The position numbers and the translations under genes are program-made. Under the pieces are notes generated by a model, which was given only the letters and a program-made list of their open reading frames with translations, was not told where the DNA came from and did no database searches. From positions 13,661,313 through 13,725,312 of the forward strand of contig CM028909.1 of NCBI GenBank assembly GCA_016801845.1: a stretch of DNA of 64,000 nucleotides. Direction: 5' to 3'. Of this stretch, positions 13,788 to 27,200 are shown piece by piece (the first letter of the stretch is position 1; each line of letters starts with the position of its first letter). The DNA is from Polydactylus sextarius (lineage: Eukaryota; Chordata; Actinopteri; Polynemidae).

Positions 13788-16700
13788 TCAGTCAGTGCCT
13801 GAATTGTCCTCCATGTCTGCGTCTGTACTGAGGCTGAGCTCAGCCAGATCAGGCTGGAGAGAAATTAGCGACTGGCTGGTCTGAGCGTTCCTGTCTCGCG
13901 ACTGGACGATGGCCTGGCGCAGGCAGGTGATCCACTGCTGCTTACTGAAGGAGTCATTGGCCTGCAGGCTGTAAGGGTGGAGTTTGGAGCGTCCTCTACT
14001 GCTCACGCGGAAACAGTTCTTCACTGGGACATGAAAGAGACAGAGAGAGAGAGAGGAGAAGGAAGGTTGTAGCTTTCACTTCAGATGATTGAATGGCGCG
14101 GCGTAACTTTCACTTAATCTGTGGGATTAATTGTAATCTAAAGTTAACTCCTCTATGTCCCAGTTCACTGCAAACATGAAACAATAAGGTACAAATGTCT
14201 TTATGTCGACTATGCATAAATTATTTTATTCATTTAACCACAACTTGATGAACTGATCTCCAGATCTTCAGTTTGATTTTTAAGCTATGAGATCCTTGTG
14301 CATAAAAAAAAAAAATGTAATGTGTCCACAGCTGCTACTGCCCCCACAGCAACGTTCTCCCTCCTCTTCAAAATATAGTTACCTTTATCGTTCCCCCCAG
14401 TGAAAGCTCCTCTGAAGGTGCCCCCTCCGCCAGCCTCCCTGTCTGGGATTTCTTCTAGATTTATCAAGGCATTGGGCAGAGGCTGTCTGTGCACAGAGAA
14501 CACGTGATCATCCCCCGGTTTGGTCAGCACAAAGGCCAGCTCAAACAGAAATACATGCAGCCGCTGACAGAGACAGAAACAGACACACATAAAGAGATAG
14601 GAATTTATGAGAATATTTGTCACGTCAAGTAAAATCACCTATTATGCTATTACGGCAACATTTCTATGAGGATAAGCATATACATTATATTTTTTATTCT
14701 AATATTTATACAGTAAATCAATGATGTCAAGGACTTGCTTCCTTCTAATTTAAAAGATAAACAAATCAAATAATCCCTAAATAACATAGAGGACCACCCT
14801 CTCTAGAGGTCAAACATGAGCCACTACCTGGCCTTTGTTGTTCTTGAGCTCTCCATGGCACAGGAGAAAGCGGGACTGGTGGATCTCTGGCAGTCTCTGG
14901 CTGTCCTCAAAGTATCTGAGCCGCTGTCTGTAGAACTGACATTCGGCCTCCCCTGTCTTCGTGTTCACCTCTGCCACGATGCGCTGGATCTCCTGCAACT
15001 GAGCAGATCAAAGTGTTACACAGCATCAGCAACCCCAACTGAGTCAAAGTGGTGTTGGTGTTGACATTTGTGGGCAAGAGTTCAATAGGATATAAAGCCA
15101 CAATGTTGGTCAGCATGTGACAAATGTGTGTGGGTTTTCTTTAACAGATAAAGTGTTTGGAAGAGTAAACATCTTGATAAAATGTAAAACCTAAATGTCC
15201 AATTAGAGGTGCAAATAACAAGAGATTTAACTGAATCAAAACATTTGTGCCTCCAGTGTTGCAGACAAATGGATTTCACATAAGGGAAGGTATATTCCTC
15301 TTTTTAGGGTCTACAGAAGGGCTTAAATATATAACTTTTAACTGGATTTACAAGTCTACAATCTACGGTTGGGCTGCCATATGTTAGTGTTCATGCTCCA
15401 TCAAATGTACAAATCTTACATAAATTGCCAATATGCATATAAATTACACATCCAGAGTGATGTTTGTCATAACCATAGAAACAAGTGGAATCTAGAGTTT
15501 CCATCTTGTGCATTTTAACCCTTTGTATCTCAGTGATCTCAGACATGTCACAGTATCTGACATCATCCGACATTATCTGATGAATGTATATTCATTGTCA
15601 CACGTATGTGAATGTGACTCACAGCGTCCGGCAGCGTGTCCTCATCAGGGTGCTCTGGAGGCGTGCACTTTTGTATCTCTTTCAACAACAGGGGATATTT
15701 GACCAAACGGCTTCGAGGGAGATCCAAGAAGTTCCACAGATCCAGTTTCCTGCTGAACGATGATTCCTGACATAGGTTTAGGAAATGATCCACTCTTTTC
15801 TCATTCTTTTTCTGATCCAGCAGAGCTTTAGCCCCCACTTGATTACAGCAGTATGTAACATAGGCCTCCAGGCAAGGAAACTATGGAGGGCAAAAAAAAA
15901 AGGAAGAGAAGTGATGAGGCAAGAATTCTCAGATAATAGCAGAGATGTACTCACTGAACTGTTACAATGGTGTAGAAAGGAGCATAATAGAGGAAATACA
16001 AGAACTAGAGAGAGTGAAGATAGGTCGTGCCCTATTTGCCTTCTTCTCTATTTGTTGTTTCTATGGAGATACTCACCCAGGCTAAAAGAGTAGGCCCGAC
16101 CTCTCCGACTGTCTTCTCTGATCCTCTTAGCCGCTCGAGACGGTCCAGAAGATCTGTTATGAAATAAAAAAACAAATGATGAAGCTATTGAATCCTTGCT
16201 GACACAGCTCAATAGATAGATCAGCAGAGAGATCACACTTAGGTCATCAAACATCCTGTGGTTTTAATTATTCTATTTCATTACTGATTCACACTAATGT
16301 GTGAATTATCCACCTAGAATGAGATGTGCTACATAACCAAAGTTTTGCTCGCTTGTTGTACTCACTAAAGAAATGAAAACATGTGTAGTTGTAACATGTA
16401 ACTATAGATATATACATGTAACATGTATATTTATCATAATATTCAATATTTATTATATATCACAAAAACAAAAGATAGTTAATATATACAGTTATGATAT
16501 ATACAAAAATAAAATGCCTGAATTGATGCTTCAAGCAGTTACAACAACACATTATATGATGTTATATTAAAACCATTTAGAAATCAGAAAAATATTAAGA
16601 ACTAAGAAATTTATAAACATTCTATGTGAACTGATTGAAAATCTTTTTTTTAAGTATTTATTGGTGTAGTTGTGACACCTTAGATCCTGTTTGCTTAAAA

Positions 16701-19397
16701 TAATTAAGTTGAACATAATTCTCTGAAGACATAAGGTGACATGAATAAGATACGATTCCAGTGAAAGTCTATATAATTTACACGTTCCATGGCTCAACTT
16801 GATCTATATATAATTAGGAAATATGGGGGTTGTTTTTGGTGGAGGGGCGGAGATGGAGATAACAAGAGAGAGGAGTGCAAAGCAGAGAGATGAGTTACCT
16901 TCATGCAGAGGAATGAGAGAGTCCAGGGTTCCAAAAATCTTTCCGAGTTCACTCTCTGTCATGATGTCCAGCTTCAGCATGGGCTCATAGTAAACCTGTC
17001 ATTGCACATGAGGCAGGAAGCCAAGATGAGGAGAAAATAAAATGAGGTACAGAAACTGGTGTGTCAAAGTGTGAGAAGCTGGTGTCAGGGTAAATGGTGG
17101 GGCAGTTCAGTGGGCAAATACCTTTTTAACCAAGTTGAGGTCCTCAATAAGTTGTTTCTCACCCTGAGTCAGCTCATAGATAACCTACAGGAAGAACCAA
17201 AGCAGGTTTTAACATTTTCAAACGGACATAAACAGACCTGAGACAATTATTATGTGGATGCAAACACGCGTTCGAATAAGATGTTTAAAGACACAGACAG
17301 GCTGCATGAAGCTTTCACAGCTGATTGTTCAATAAAGGAAGTTGAGCCTCCACTGCCAGCTCACATCCTCTTTCATAATCCCCGTGTAGAGCTGCTTCAC
17401 AGAAATGAAGAGTAGGCACAACCCCGCCCACTCAGCAACCACAGCCCCACAACTGAGTACACAGAGATACCCTCAAACAAAAACATTTTAATGCACAAGC
17501 AGAAAATACAGTTCCAGCTAATTGCACCTCTTGACGTTTGATTTCCTTCGCTGTGAGGTCAGGTGAAGTCACAGTGTCAATCCAACATTGGCTGTTGCGT
17601 CGTGGCGTGTGGCGTGGAAACGATGAGGCCTTCGTGCGAGGGCGCAGAGGAGCCGGCAAAGGTCGAGCCTCTGTGCGAAAACTAATCGACCTCTGTGAAA
17701 GGAGCAGGGGGAATGAATGTGTGGTGCATGCACAAGTCATTAATTGTTTTTTTTGTACAACAATATAAATATGTGCGTGTATTGTTACCGAAATGGACAG
17801 TCCGAGGCGTTTTAGAGCTGGGGTCTTCGGTGGGGTTATGACACCTGTTAGGCTATTGGACTTGGTCACAGGTTTGACTCTTTTATTACTGGGCTCCTAA
17901 AATGAAATGATCAAGTGAATGAAACTTTAATGTGCGCAAAAATGATTCACGTACATATCAAATGAGTGGCGTCTTCGCATCATGTTTTTAAAACGACACG
18001 TGCCACACATCTGGCACCTGCAAAAGAGGAACACCTCACCTCCGAATCCTTCATGTGGTTGGGTGTCATTTCACCCTCATCTTCTTCATCTTCATCCTGA
18101 TGAAACAAAGCATGCAACAGAGCAGATTTAATTTTAAGTGAACTTCATTCAGAAAGACGTGTGTGGGTTCAAGAAAGTGGAAAAAGAGAGAGAGAGAGAG
18201 ATGTGGAGAGGGTTGAGATATTACAGGGTACAGATCTCTCATTTCCTGTGTGAGTCTTTCAAAGAGGAAGGAGGTTGAAACTGTGTCTCTGTAGTAAAAT
18301 ACAAGATGTCTGCCTGTTTTTTTTTTTTGGTGCACTAACCGCATCAGCTGTGTATTAAATGAAATACCGATGTGAGAGGTGTTAAAGTATTTGCAGTAAA
18401 AAAACCCCCAAAAAAACCCAACAACAAACAAAACAAAACAAAAAAAAACAATACAGATGTTAAGGATGTAAGCAAGACAGGAAAAAAAAACCTGGAAAGT
18501 GAAAAAAAAAAAATCACAATGGCTGAAAAGTGACAGCGTGTTAATAAGATTTTTTAAAGGTTTGTGTGCATTCACAGAGACTGTGGCTCCATAGCTGAAC
18601 ACAGTGTTCGAATCTTTCATCTGCTCTGCACTCAGTGCACTGTGGTCACAAAGGTAAGGTTGACTAACTTCCGTTAGTTTCAGAGGAGACACAAGAAGAT
18701 GAAGACGAGGTGCTGCGACACACAGTCAGATGTCATACACACCTCTGTGATTCTGATCACAGGATCAGCAGCTGGATCTTGTTTTCTTTTCTTCTAAAAG
18801 AAGAAATTTATGTCAAAAGTGAGTTTTCTGTTGTTGTTTAGTTTCTTTTTAGACTACCTAGACTAAGTTTCAGACAGGAGGGAGGAGATGCAAGAAATAA
18901 GATCAATGGCATACCCCGGCATGGTCACAGATGATGGATGTCGTCTCTCCTGCCACTGTCAACCTAATAAGGTTAAAACAATAAATCATCCACATGCTCA
19001 GTTGTGTCGTTTCACTTGAGATAAATGTTATAAAACATCTTTAGTAGATGCATGTGATCCTAGTAACACGTCTCTTAATAATAAATCTCTCATTTTTGGT
19101 TGCACAAGCTATTCAGAAGTACATTATTGATTATTTGAGGTCAAGTTTTTGTTCCAGTTGATCAATGAATCGAGTAAGTTTTATCAGGGACCTTTGTACC
19201 AAGGTGACACACGGACTCCATCCAAATTTTTATACAATTCTTGCTTTACAGTTAACCACATGGTATTGTATGGTAATCCAAGTCACTTCTCAACAATAAT
19301 GTTCAACATGTAATAGTTTAAAATGCTAATGGTTAATGATGAATGTTACAGGTTCATACCAGGAAGTCCTCGTTTCACCAGTCTCGTCCACTTCCAT
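13788..19397 (-). CDS. arhgef3: Rho guanine nucleotide exchange factor, ARHGEF3/NET1 family
   Basis: This is a DH-PH exchange factor. The family activates RhoA and RhoB by releasing GDP. Thirteen coding exons join in phase: 19397-19360, 18963-18915, 18793-18743, 18096-18040, 17896-17789, 17692-17528, 17184-17122, 16995-16899, 16153-16077, 15880-15623, 14992-14828, 14563-14383 and 14023-13788. They give 1545 nt, 514 residues (human ARHGEF3 526). In order: a short N-terminus, a basic NLS-like KKRK (30-33), an acidic DEDEEDEGE, EPSNKRVKP, RSISFRTEARP, then the DH domain (about 153-330; KEIKRQE, LKLDIM, WNFLDLPRSRLVKYPLLLKEI) and the PH domain (about 350-470; LCHGELKNN, LHVFLFE, SLQANDSFSKQQW). 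RSISFR, VNTKTGEAEC and CHGELKNN match ARHGEF3 better than NET1. The C-terminal tail is shorter and ends without an obvious PDZ ligand. Confidence 0.9.
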
Positions 19398-20000
19398 TTT
19401 TAAAAAAATTCTTTGTCTTCAATGCATCTTCACGAATTCACGATGGGTCTCAAACTGAGAAATGTTGAACAAAAAAAAAAAATGTTTTCTTGCTTCCAGT
19501 AATGAGTCGCAACTTGTTCGCAGAGCTCATCAGAGTTCCGTGCACTTCTTCCTCATCACTTTCTTCCTCCTCTCAGACTCGACCACATCCTTTAGGGTTG
19601 CACACAGTTGTGTATCCGCTCTTCTCGGGAGGAGGGTTCAAGTTTACCTCAAGCATGTCACTCAAATCTATCAACTGGATAATAGAACCTAAAACTAGGC
19701 CACAGGACCAGAGCAACATCAAAAATAAAAAGTAATGCTGCGTAAGACTTGAGGAAGTAACAAATGTTGTAACTAGTTTATTACTCATCTGACATCCTTT
19801 TTAACTATTTATTAGTACAGTTAGAGGCACTCAAATAAAGTAAGTATGGATCATTTTTTGTATTATTAAAAAAAATCTAAATCCTTAATTTTATGTTTTT
19901 TTTTTTCTCATTCTAAGTAAATAGGTGGGCGTTTTAGCTGATTCAGGTTGTACTTCCCGGATGTGTGTTATTATGAAACTTCAACAGCCTGAAGCAGGCC
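19398..20000 (-). promoter_or_regulatory. arhgef3 5' UTR and promoter region (approximate)
   Basis: No further splice donor was needed upstream of the ATG at 19397, so transcription may start within this stretch. An ETS-like CCGGGAAGT core lies near 19955 on the minus strand. The start site is not defined by sequence alone. Confidence 0.35.
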
Positions 20001-20152
20001 AGACAGGAAAAATACATGTACACGTCTATCAGACGCTTTCAAGTTCTTGTTTGTTCAGTGGTAATACAAGATAAGACAGATTTACCAAAGCATTGTAACA
20101 AATAAAAAATTACAAATAACCACTCGCACACATTCAGAAATGATTTTACATG

Positions 20153-21242
20153 TTTATTCACTATCACACTAAGTGCTCGCATTTCAAGATACATCTCATT
20201 GCCTTGCTCTTACACTGTAATGTCATTTGGAGTTAACAAAGTAGAAAGAAGACAGTTTATGATCTACAAGGTGTGTGCCAAAACTTTGTTCACTCCCTCT
20301 CCCCTCCTCCCTCCCCCGAGGAAAAAAAATAGAAAATAATAAAACACATGAAATATAAAGAGAATAGAGAGAAAACTGATGTCGTGTGCAAGAGCCTCTC
20401 TAAAGCCACAGAGGGCTGGATGAGGTGGGTGTAGGGACACTTTCAAACCAGCGAGGTTTCCTATTCTGCTGGAGTGAAATTACTTTCCAGTCAGGAGAAG
20501 CTGTTGACTTGGGCTTCAACTGCATCTTAAAAGTCTTCTGAAGTTACAAATTTGGAGTCTCAGGTAAAATTAAGGGCAGTGATATGACCAAAGATCAAAA
20601 TGGATGTTTAATAGGTGTTGCTACTTTGGAGATACTTAGCTGATTTTTTTTTTTTTTTTTTTTAATTTAATGAGGTGCATCTTTGACAAAAAACAAATGT
20701 GGGATCAGGTGTACGAGACAGGGGTTGGAGAAGGAAAGAGAGCAAGTAGAGTGGAGGGGAGACAGTTGGCTGGAATTAAAAAAAAAATAAAATAAAAAAA
20801 AAAAAAAAAAAATCCCTCCTTTAGTGCTGAAGGCAAGTAAGAGTGTGAGGATGTTTCAGAAGGACACTAGTTGGGCTATGGAGTACCAAGAGAACACTAA
20901 GGCTTAGAATTAAACTGAGCAGAGAGGTTCTGCTGCTGCAAAACATCAGGAGGTCCAGTATACATGCTCCCTTCCTCCAACGGCACCCCTGTTCCCACAG
21001 CCGAGCACCAACTGGATCCCTAACACACATACAGGTATCCTTAAGTCAGCTTACTGGGGCTATGTACACTCAGGCACAGGTTTACACAAACCACAGGCCT
21101 AAAAAAACTGATTGATCCAGTAGAGCTGACCTGGATCAACCCACCCACACCCATTCCCCACCTCAACTCCTCACTTCGAACACCCACCCCTCGTCTCCCC
21201 CCTGTGACCCCCACCCTCCTGTGAGTGGGTTCAGTGTGGAGC
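20153..21242 (-). other. uba1: uba1 3' UTR with poly(A) signal at its left end
   Basis: This follows the uba1 stop. It ends at a minus-strand AATAAA (20158-20153). It contains a poly(T) run at 20642-20664 and an A-rich run at about 20777-20811. No gene other than uba1 is seen. The extent is inferred from the signal. Confidence 0.5.
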
Positions 21243-24200
21243 TCAGCGGATGGTGTATCTGACATAGGGCACTTCCACATCCTCGTCCGACAGGTCGTTA
21301 CAGCATAGCTCGAACACCAGAGCTTTCACGTGCTTGCCGAGCTTCTTTTTAGACACCTTGGTCACGATCTCCGTCATCCTGCAGAAACACAGACACGGGA
21401 AGATGTGATTAAGACTGACGAAGCACAAACACAACTTTATGTGAGCCTCGTAAATGTAGACTACTCACGGCAGGTCCAGTCTTTCTTTGAGTTTGGCACC
21501 AGGCATGAAGAAGGAGTAGAGCATGGACACTCCCTGAGAAAGCATGGTGATCTCCAACTTATGCTCGTTCTAATGACCAACAGGAAAAAAAGATGGCATT
21601 TCTTTTATTTGTGAACCAGAAACCAAAGTGGTGGCAGCTATATGAAGAGGCGAGCTGACGAGAACATACTTTGAAGTAGTCCAAGAATTGTCGGAGTGTC
21701 ATCTCCTCGCCGTTGGGCTGCAACCCTGTGACCTCAAAGCGATCCCACAATGTCCAGTCAATCTCATAGTACTGCAAAAAATAACGAAGAGTGGGATTAT
21801 GAGCTGCTGGTGGCAAAAGATATTGTCAAGACATGATACATTTCTATCCACCAACTATGGATTTTAGCTTAAATGGAAGAAAGAACTGTAATTCTCCTCA
21901 GCACACACTGAATACATCAGCGTGAGAAGGTGAGTTGAACTCACTTACACCCAGGAAGAGACACTGCATCTGCCTGGTGTATCAGTATTAGCATGGCTGG
22001 ATCATCATCGGAGCAAAACGTTTATACTTAACTTTATACTTTAATAACTTGTTGGGAGATTATTTTCCCACATGGGTGCACATTATACAGTAAATCAAAC
22101 AGTTGGAAATGAAGCAGGTGCTTACCTTGTGTTTGGGAGCAGCGATGGGTTCAGAGAAGGCAAAGAAAGGCAGGGCCAGGTTCATGAAACCGTTTTTGTA
22201 CGACTCCAGCTTCTTGTGACCTTGGACAATCTTAATGAGCTCCAGGCACACCAGGCCCACTACTGCAGCCGTGGTAGTGGCGATGGCAGGAATGATCTTG
22301 CCGGCTATCAGTTTGCTCTGGATACAATGGCGATGAGGAAAAGAAAAGGAAAATTTCTTATTAATTATCTTTCTTTCCCCTCCTCAGAAAAATCTAGAAC
22401 CACAGAATCAAGAGTCTCCAGGTTTTTGCTCAAAAACAAAGCAGTCTGAAACAAAGATCTGTAAAATGGCTGCCACACCTTGTGTCTGTCTGTGGGGGGA
22501 ATGTCATAGTTCTCTGCTCTCAGGTTGGATGCTGCCACGATGAAGTCCATGTGGAAGTTGGTGTCATCATCCTATTAACACAGGGACACGAGCAGGTTCA
22601 CATTTAACGCAGGTTAGATATCAAACTAATGGCAGATTTAATGATCGGGATTGACCAGAATACAAGACAGTATTTTTTCCCCAGAAAAAAAGTCTGAAAA
22701 AGACGGGTCGCCTAATATTCGGGGTCCAGAGACCCGGGGGTCTAAACCAACAGGTTGCGTCAAATGTCTTCTCTCCAAGTGAGTCAGAGCTTCTTCTTCT
22801 CACTCACACACACCAGTGACCTGGAGAGATGCGACCGTGACACGGAGACTCACTAGAAAACAGCAGCTCAAACGTTGAGTACGTTAACAGCAGAGGACGG
22901 TGTTTCTCAGACACTGACGAGACTGTGGCTCCCCGCAATATTCTAATCATAGTTTCAAAATAGGGCTGGTGATAATTGTACTCATTTTGGTACTTGGTAG
23001 CTGTAATGCTAATGCTCGATCGCATGTTATACACCTGGGGGACGCCTGGTTAGCCAAATGGTTATGGTGTACCCACTAGCGTATATAAGCTGTGTAGCCG
23101 TTTGGCAGTTCGAGTCCCGACCTAGACAAAGTTTCATGCGTGTGCTCTCCCCCTTTCCTGTCCGTCTAATGTCTCTACCATTAAAAGGCAAAAATCACCA
23201 ACAAATAAAGATAAAAGGAAATAAAAATCACAGCTCCTAGATAATGCTACCAAAGGTCATGTGCTTGTTTGCTAATTTTTCCAATGAGTCTTGAAGAAGA
23301 GGGGTTGTCTTATATTCAGGTCAATAGTGTAATTACAAAAAAATGTAAATACTTAGTAAGACAAGAAAAAAAAAGTACCTTCTCAAAGTCAATGGGGCAG
23401 AGCTTGAGATTAGAGTTGTCAGGGGAAGGAAGCTGGCTCTTTAGCTCCTCCAGTCTGGAGTCATCTATACACCAAGACATACACAACATACATTACATTT
23501 ATCTCAAAGAATCCATAATGACCTCAGACCATGACTTCAGAGTGTAAACAATCTAATGATAATCATTCCCACAAAAACAAGTTGGGTGAAAATATTTCGT
23601 CTACAAAAACAGATTTCATAACGTTGAGTGCTTCATTGAACATGCTTACCAACAGAGGAGTTGCTATTCTGCAGCTCCTGATCAGAGACGTGGATTTTAA
23701 CCCCTGACCTAGGGGTAAAAGGTGGCACGCTGACGTCCTGTAAGATCTTGACCACGCCTGCACGATCAGTGCTGCCTGGCAGGCTATACGTCTGAGCAAA
23801 GAGGTTGGCCGCTGCCAAAATATAGTCCATGTGCAGCTCCTGCAAGACAAAGTGATTCTTTCATGGCCTCGAGACCAGACGGACTTGTCAGGAGCAAATA
23901 ACATTTCTAGTAGGTGAACTTGACACAATGAACAGATACTTACGTTGCTAGTGCTGAATTCTAGAGGGTGAGGGCATCTCTTTGGGCCGGACCAAAAGGG
24001 GGCTCCAGAGCTGGTGAGCTGAAAGGTGATAATGACAGTTTGCTTTACAAGCATGGAAATGCAAAAGTAAAAAAAAACAACATCTAGGGCATACCTACTA
24101 TACAATAGTAGAGAAATGATTAGTAGATACCATTTAAAACCACTGGTTGTGGTTTCTACTTTAAGCTCTCTGCAACCATAGTGCCTCTTTCTTCAACAGA

Positions 24201-27200
24201 ACATTTACAGCAACTTAAAGTCACACACCGCAGCACAGCCTCAGATAATACCACAGTGCAGCAGCATTTTACAAGAACCTTGCTGCAATGGGCTAAAAGA
24301 TTGTAAGAAAATCTATTAAAGAGAAGATAAATTCTTGTTGCAGCTCAAACAAGCAACAACAGTCAGGCTGCTTTGGTTTATTTAGTCTCCTCTTTTCAAG
24401 ACCTGTTTACTGATTGCAAAGAAATGAACACAACTGTTATAGCCATGTGATTACATCCTTGAGGCACTATTAATATGAATCACACGCTTAACAATATGTA
24501 ATATGTGGAAAACAAAATTTAGATAAACCAAAAAAATATAAATAAAAAAAATGGTATCAAGTTTTGATACCATGTGAACAAAAGGGGAACCAATAAGACA
24601 TATTCACCATGCCAAGAGCTCAATGTGTACCTGATCTGGGGGGAAGTTGTGCAGTAGCTGGCGGATGTTGTTGCTGTATTGGCACTGCCAGTGGTTGCGT
24701 GCCCAGGCTACACAGTCAGCCCAGCTGGTCGGGCGGTCTGTTACAAGACTCTTGTGAACAGCCTCCAGCACCTCGACAGGCTGAGCTCCAGGAAGCTTCA
24801 GAGTACGCTCCATAAACTTAGGATCTCTGCAAGAACCATGACCATAAACCATGTAAGCTGCTGACCACTGTGACAAGAAATGTTACTTTCATCTTTTTTT
24901 CCCCCGCACCCAACCGTGTCAATTAAACAATTGTTTTATGTGCATCATTTTGTTTTTTTTGTTTTAAAGTTTAACTCACGTGAGGTACTGCATGGCATTC
25001 TCTGGTGGCTGTTTGAATAGTCCCTCAAACTCATCACGAGCCCACTGAACAAAGGAAGAGATCGATGACCCATTAATAATATTCTCAATGCACAAATCAG
25101 AAGCACGATGAGTGTGAAGCCTTAATCAGTTTCAGACGGAAGTAGTCAATCACCACCATCTAGAGGTTGAAGTATTTAATGATAATAGAACAAAGACATA
25201 TTGCAGTATGACGTTCTCATGTTTGAAAGAATGAATTATGCGATTTGTAAAAAAAAAAAAAAATTGCTCAAGTAAAAAATTAGTTTCATGTTCCTTAATA
25301 TGATTAGTTTTACTTTTGCACATAAAAATAGCATAACTGACCTGCAGAGTGTGTTCAATGGCATTTGGGAAATTCTTCAGGGTACAGATGGGGATGGATT
25401 TCTCTGGTGGGTCTTGGCTGGAGCTGTATGACTCTGTGAGGAAGGGGATCACGACCTGGACGTTGCCTTTGGTGCCCAGAGTACCAGACTCCAATAAAGG
25501 TTTACGGTAGTACACACACCTCCGATCCATGTACATACCTGCACCGTGGGCAAAAACACAGAGGACAAGGTTCATATACAAAAGTAATGGAAAAGGACAC
25601 TTATTTCACACTGATGTTAAGTCTCTCAGTCTCTCTCTTACGTGCGTCAACATTGTCCAGTGCGTTAGCCACTCCATCAAGGCTTTCAAAGAAGTCGTCG
25701 TCGTAGATCCTCTCTGTGTCGGGGCCGACTCTGTTCTGGTGACCTGTGATCCTTATGGAAGGGTTCATCTGCTTCACTGCCGCTGCTGCTGTATCGCTCT
25801 TCATTTTCTGTTATCACACATATGCACAGATGATATTAACAATGACCTTTGCGATTTCTGGGAAAATACTAAACACCAGTATTGCGTGCAAGTATTTGTT
25901 ACCAGGAAATCAATCCATTAGTCACTCCAAAGTCCATTATCTACATAAAAACACCCAATTCCAGTGCACAATGTGTATGGCTGAAAGTTCCATCAGTAGG
26001 AATATTTCGCAAATAATTGTGGTCTACAGCAAGTTAGTTGTAGGTTCCTCCAACCACGATTTCTTTAGTAACATAAGGTCACCCTTGAATTAAAGTGAGG
26101 CAAACAATGTTGTGTAATGTAATAGTGTGCCAGTATCGGTCTGTGCTTTGAAAGGTCAACACATTTTATTTATCACCCGATGAAATAAGTAATACTTTAA
26201 TACACCCAGAATGAGTTGTAGTGGCCACGGATATTCCCATTTCCTCCATCTAATGTTGTGCCATGGCATCATCAATTAAAAGCATTAGGGAGTTACATTA
26301 AATGTGCTCAGAATCAATTACAAGGAGCAGGAAATCCATATGTAGCACTGCTTGGAAGTATCAAGTTCAACTAACATCATTTACCAACATACAGGATGGG
26401 ATGAAGACGATGATACTGACCGTAACATCTGAGGGTCTGAAGAGAAACTGTCTGTTGAGGTTGGACTTCTCTATGGTGTCCATGTCCGTCACAATGACCT
26501 CACCCTCTCCACCAGCCAAACCAATCATGGCAAAGTTTTTCAGCAGCTCACAGCCAATGGCACCAGCCCCAACCTGGGAGGATTACAGATAACTCGGTGA
26601 TTAAAGCTATTTATGTTATACACGTTAAAACACCATTTAGCAAAAAAACAAACAAACAAAAAAAAAAAGCCATTGACCCTGCTCCACTGAGATATACAGG
26701 TATTTTACTTTAGGCCACTCATTGCCAGAAAAATATCACTGTTGAACTGTTCAACTGGTAATATTGTTTTTGTTACTGTCAACTGATCCCATGAAACAAC
26801 AACAACAAAAATCTAGATACTGATTTCCAAACAAATTCAAATGAGTCTATAGCAAACAATTGCTTTGACATTTACTTTTGCACTGAGAAAGGAGACAAAA
26901 CAACATAAGCACATTAAAAAAGGATTTCAAAAGATAAGAAAGATGTTCTTTGAAAATCTGTCTGGATTTTCTGACTTCCTGACCATAATCTAATTGTTCA
27001 TACTGATGACAAACATTTGCGTGAACAAAAGGTGTAAATGGCTTTTTTACAACTCTGAGTATTTATATATATATATATATATATATAAAAAAAAAAAAAC
27101 AGCCGACAGCTGAATGAGATAAAAAATAGCTGAGTGTAGCTATCATTACACAAAACTATTAACGTGTGTGCATGATAAGAAAAGGTAATTCTTATCAATG

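Noticed and set aside
18066..18692. A 208-residue minus-strand open frame
   Set aside because: It starts beyond an arhgef3 exon and runs through intron sequence with poly(T)-derived Phe runs. Splice sites give the correct exon, 18096-18040.
23041..23117. A functional tRNA gene
   Set aside because: A and B box motifs are present, but no cloverleaf can be folded and the sequence runs on into a SINE body and tail.
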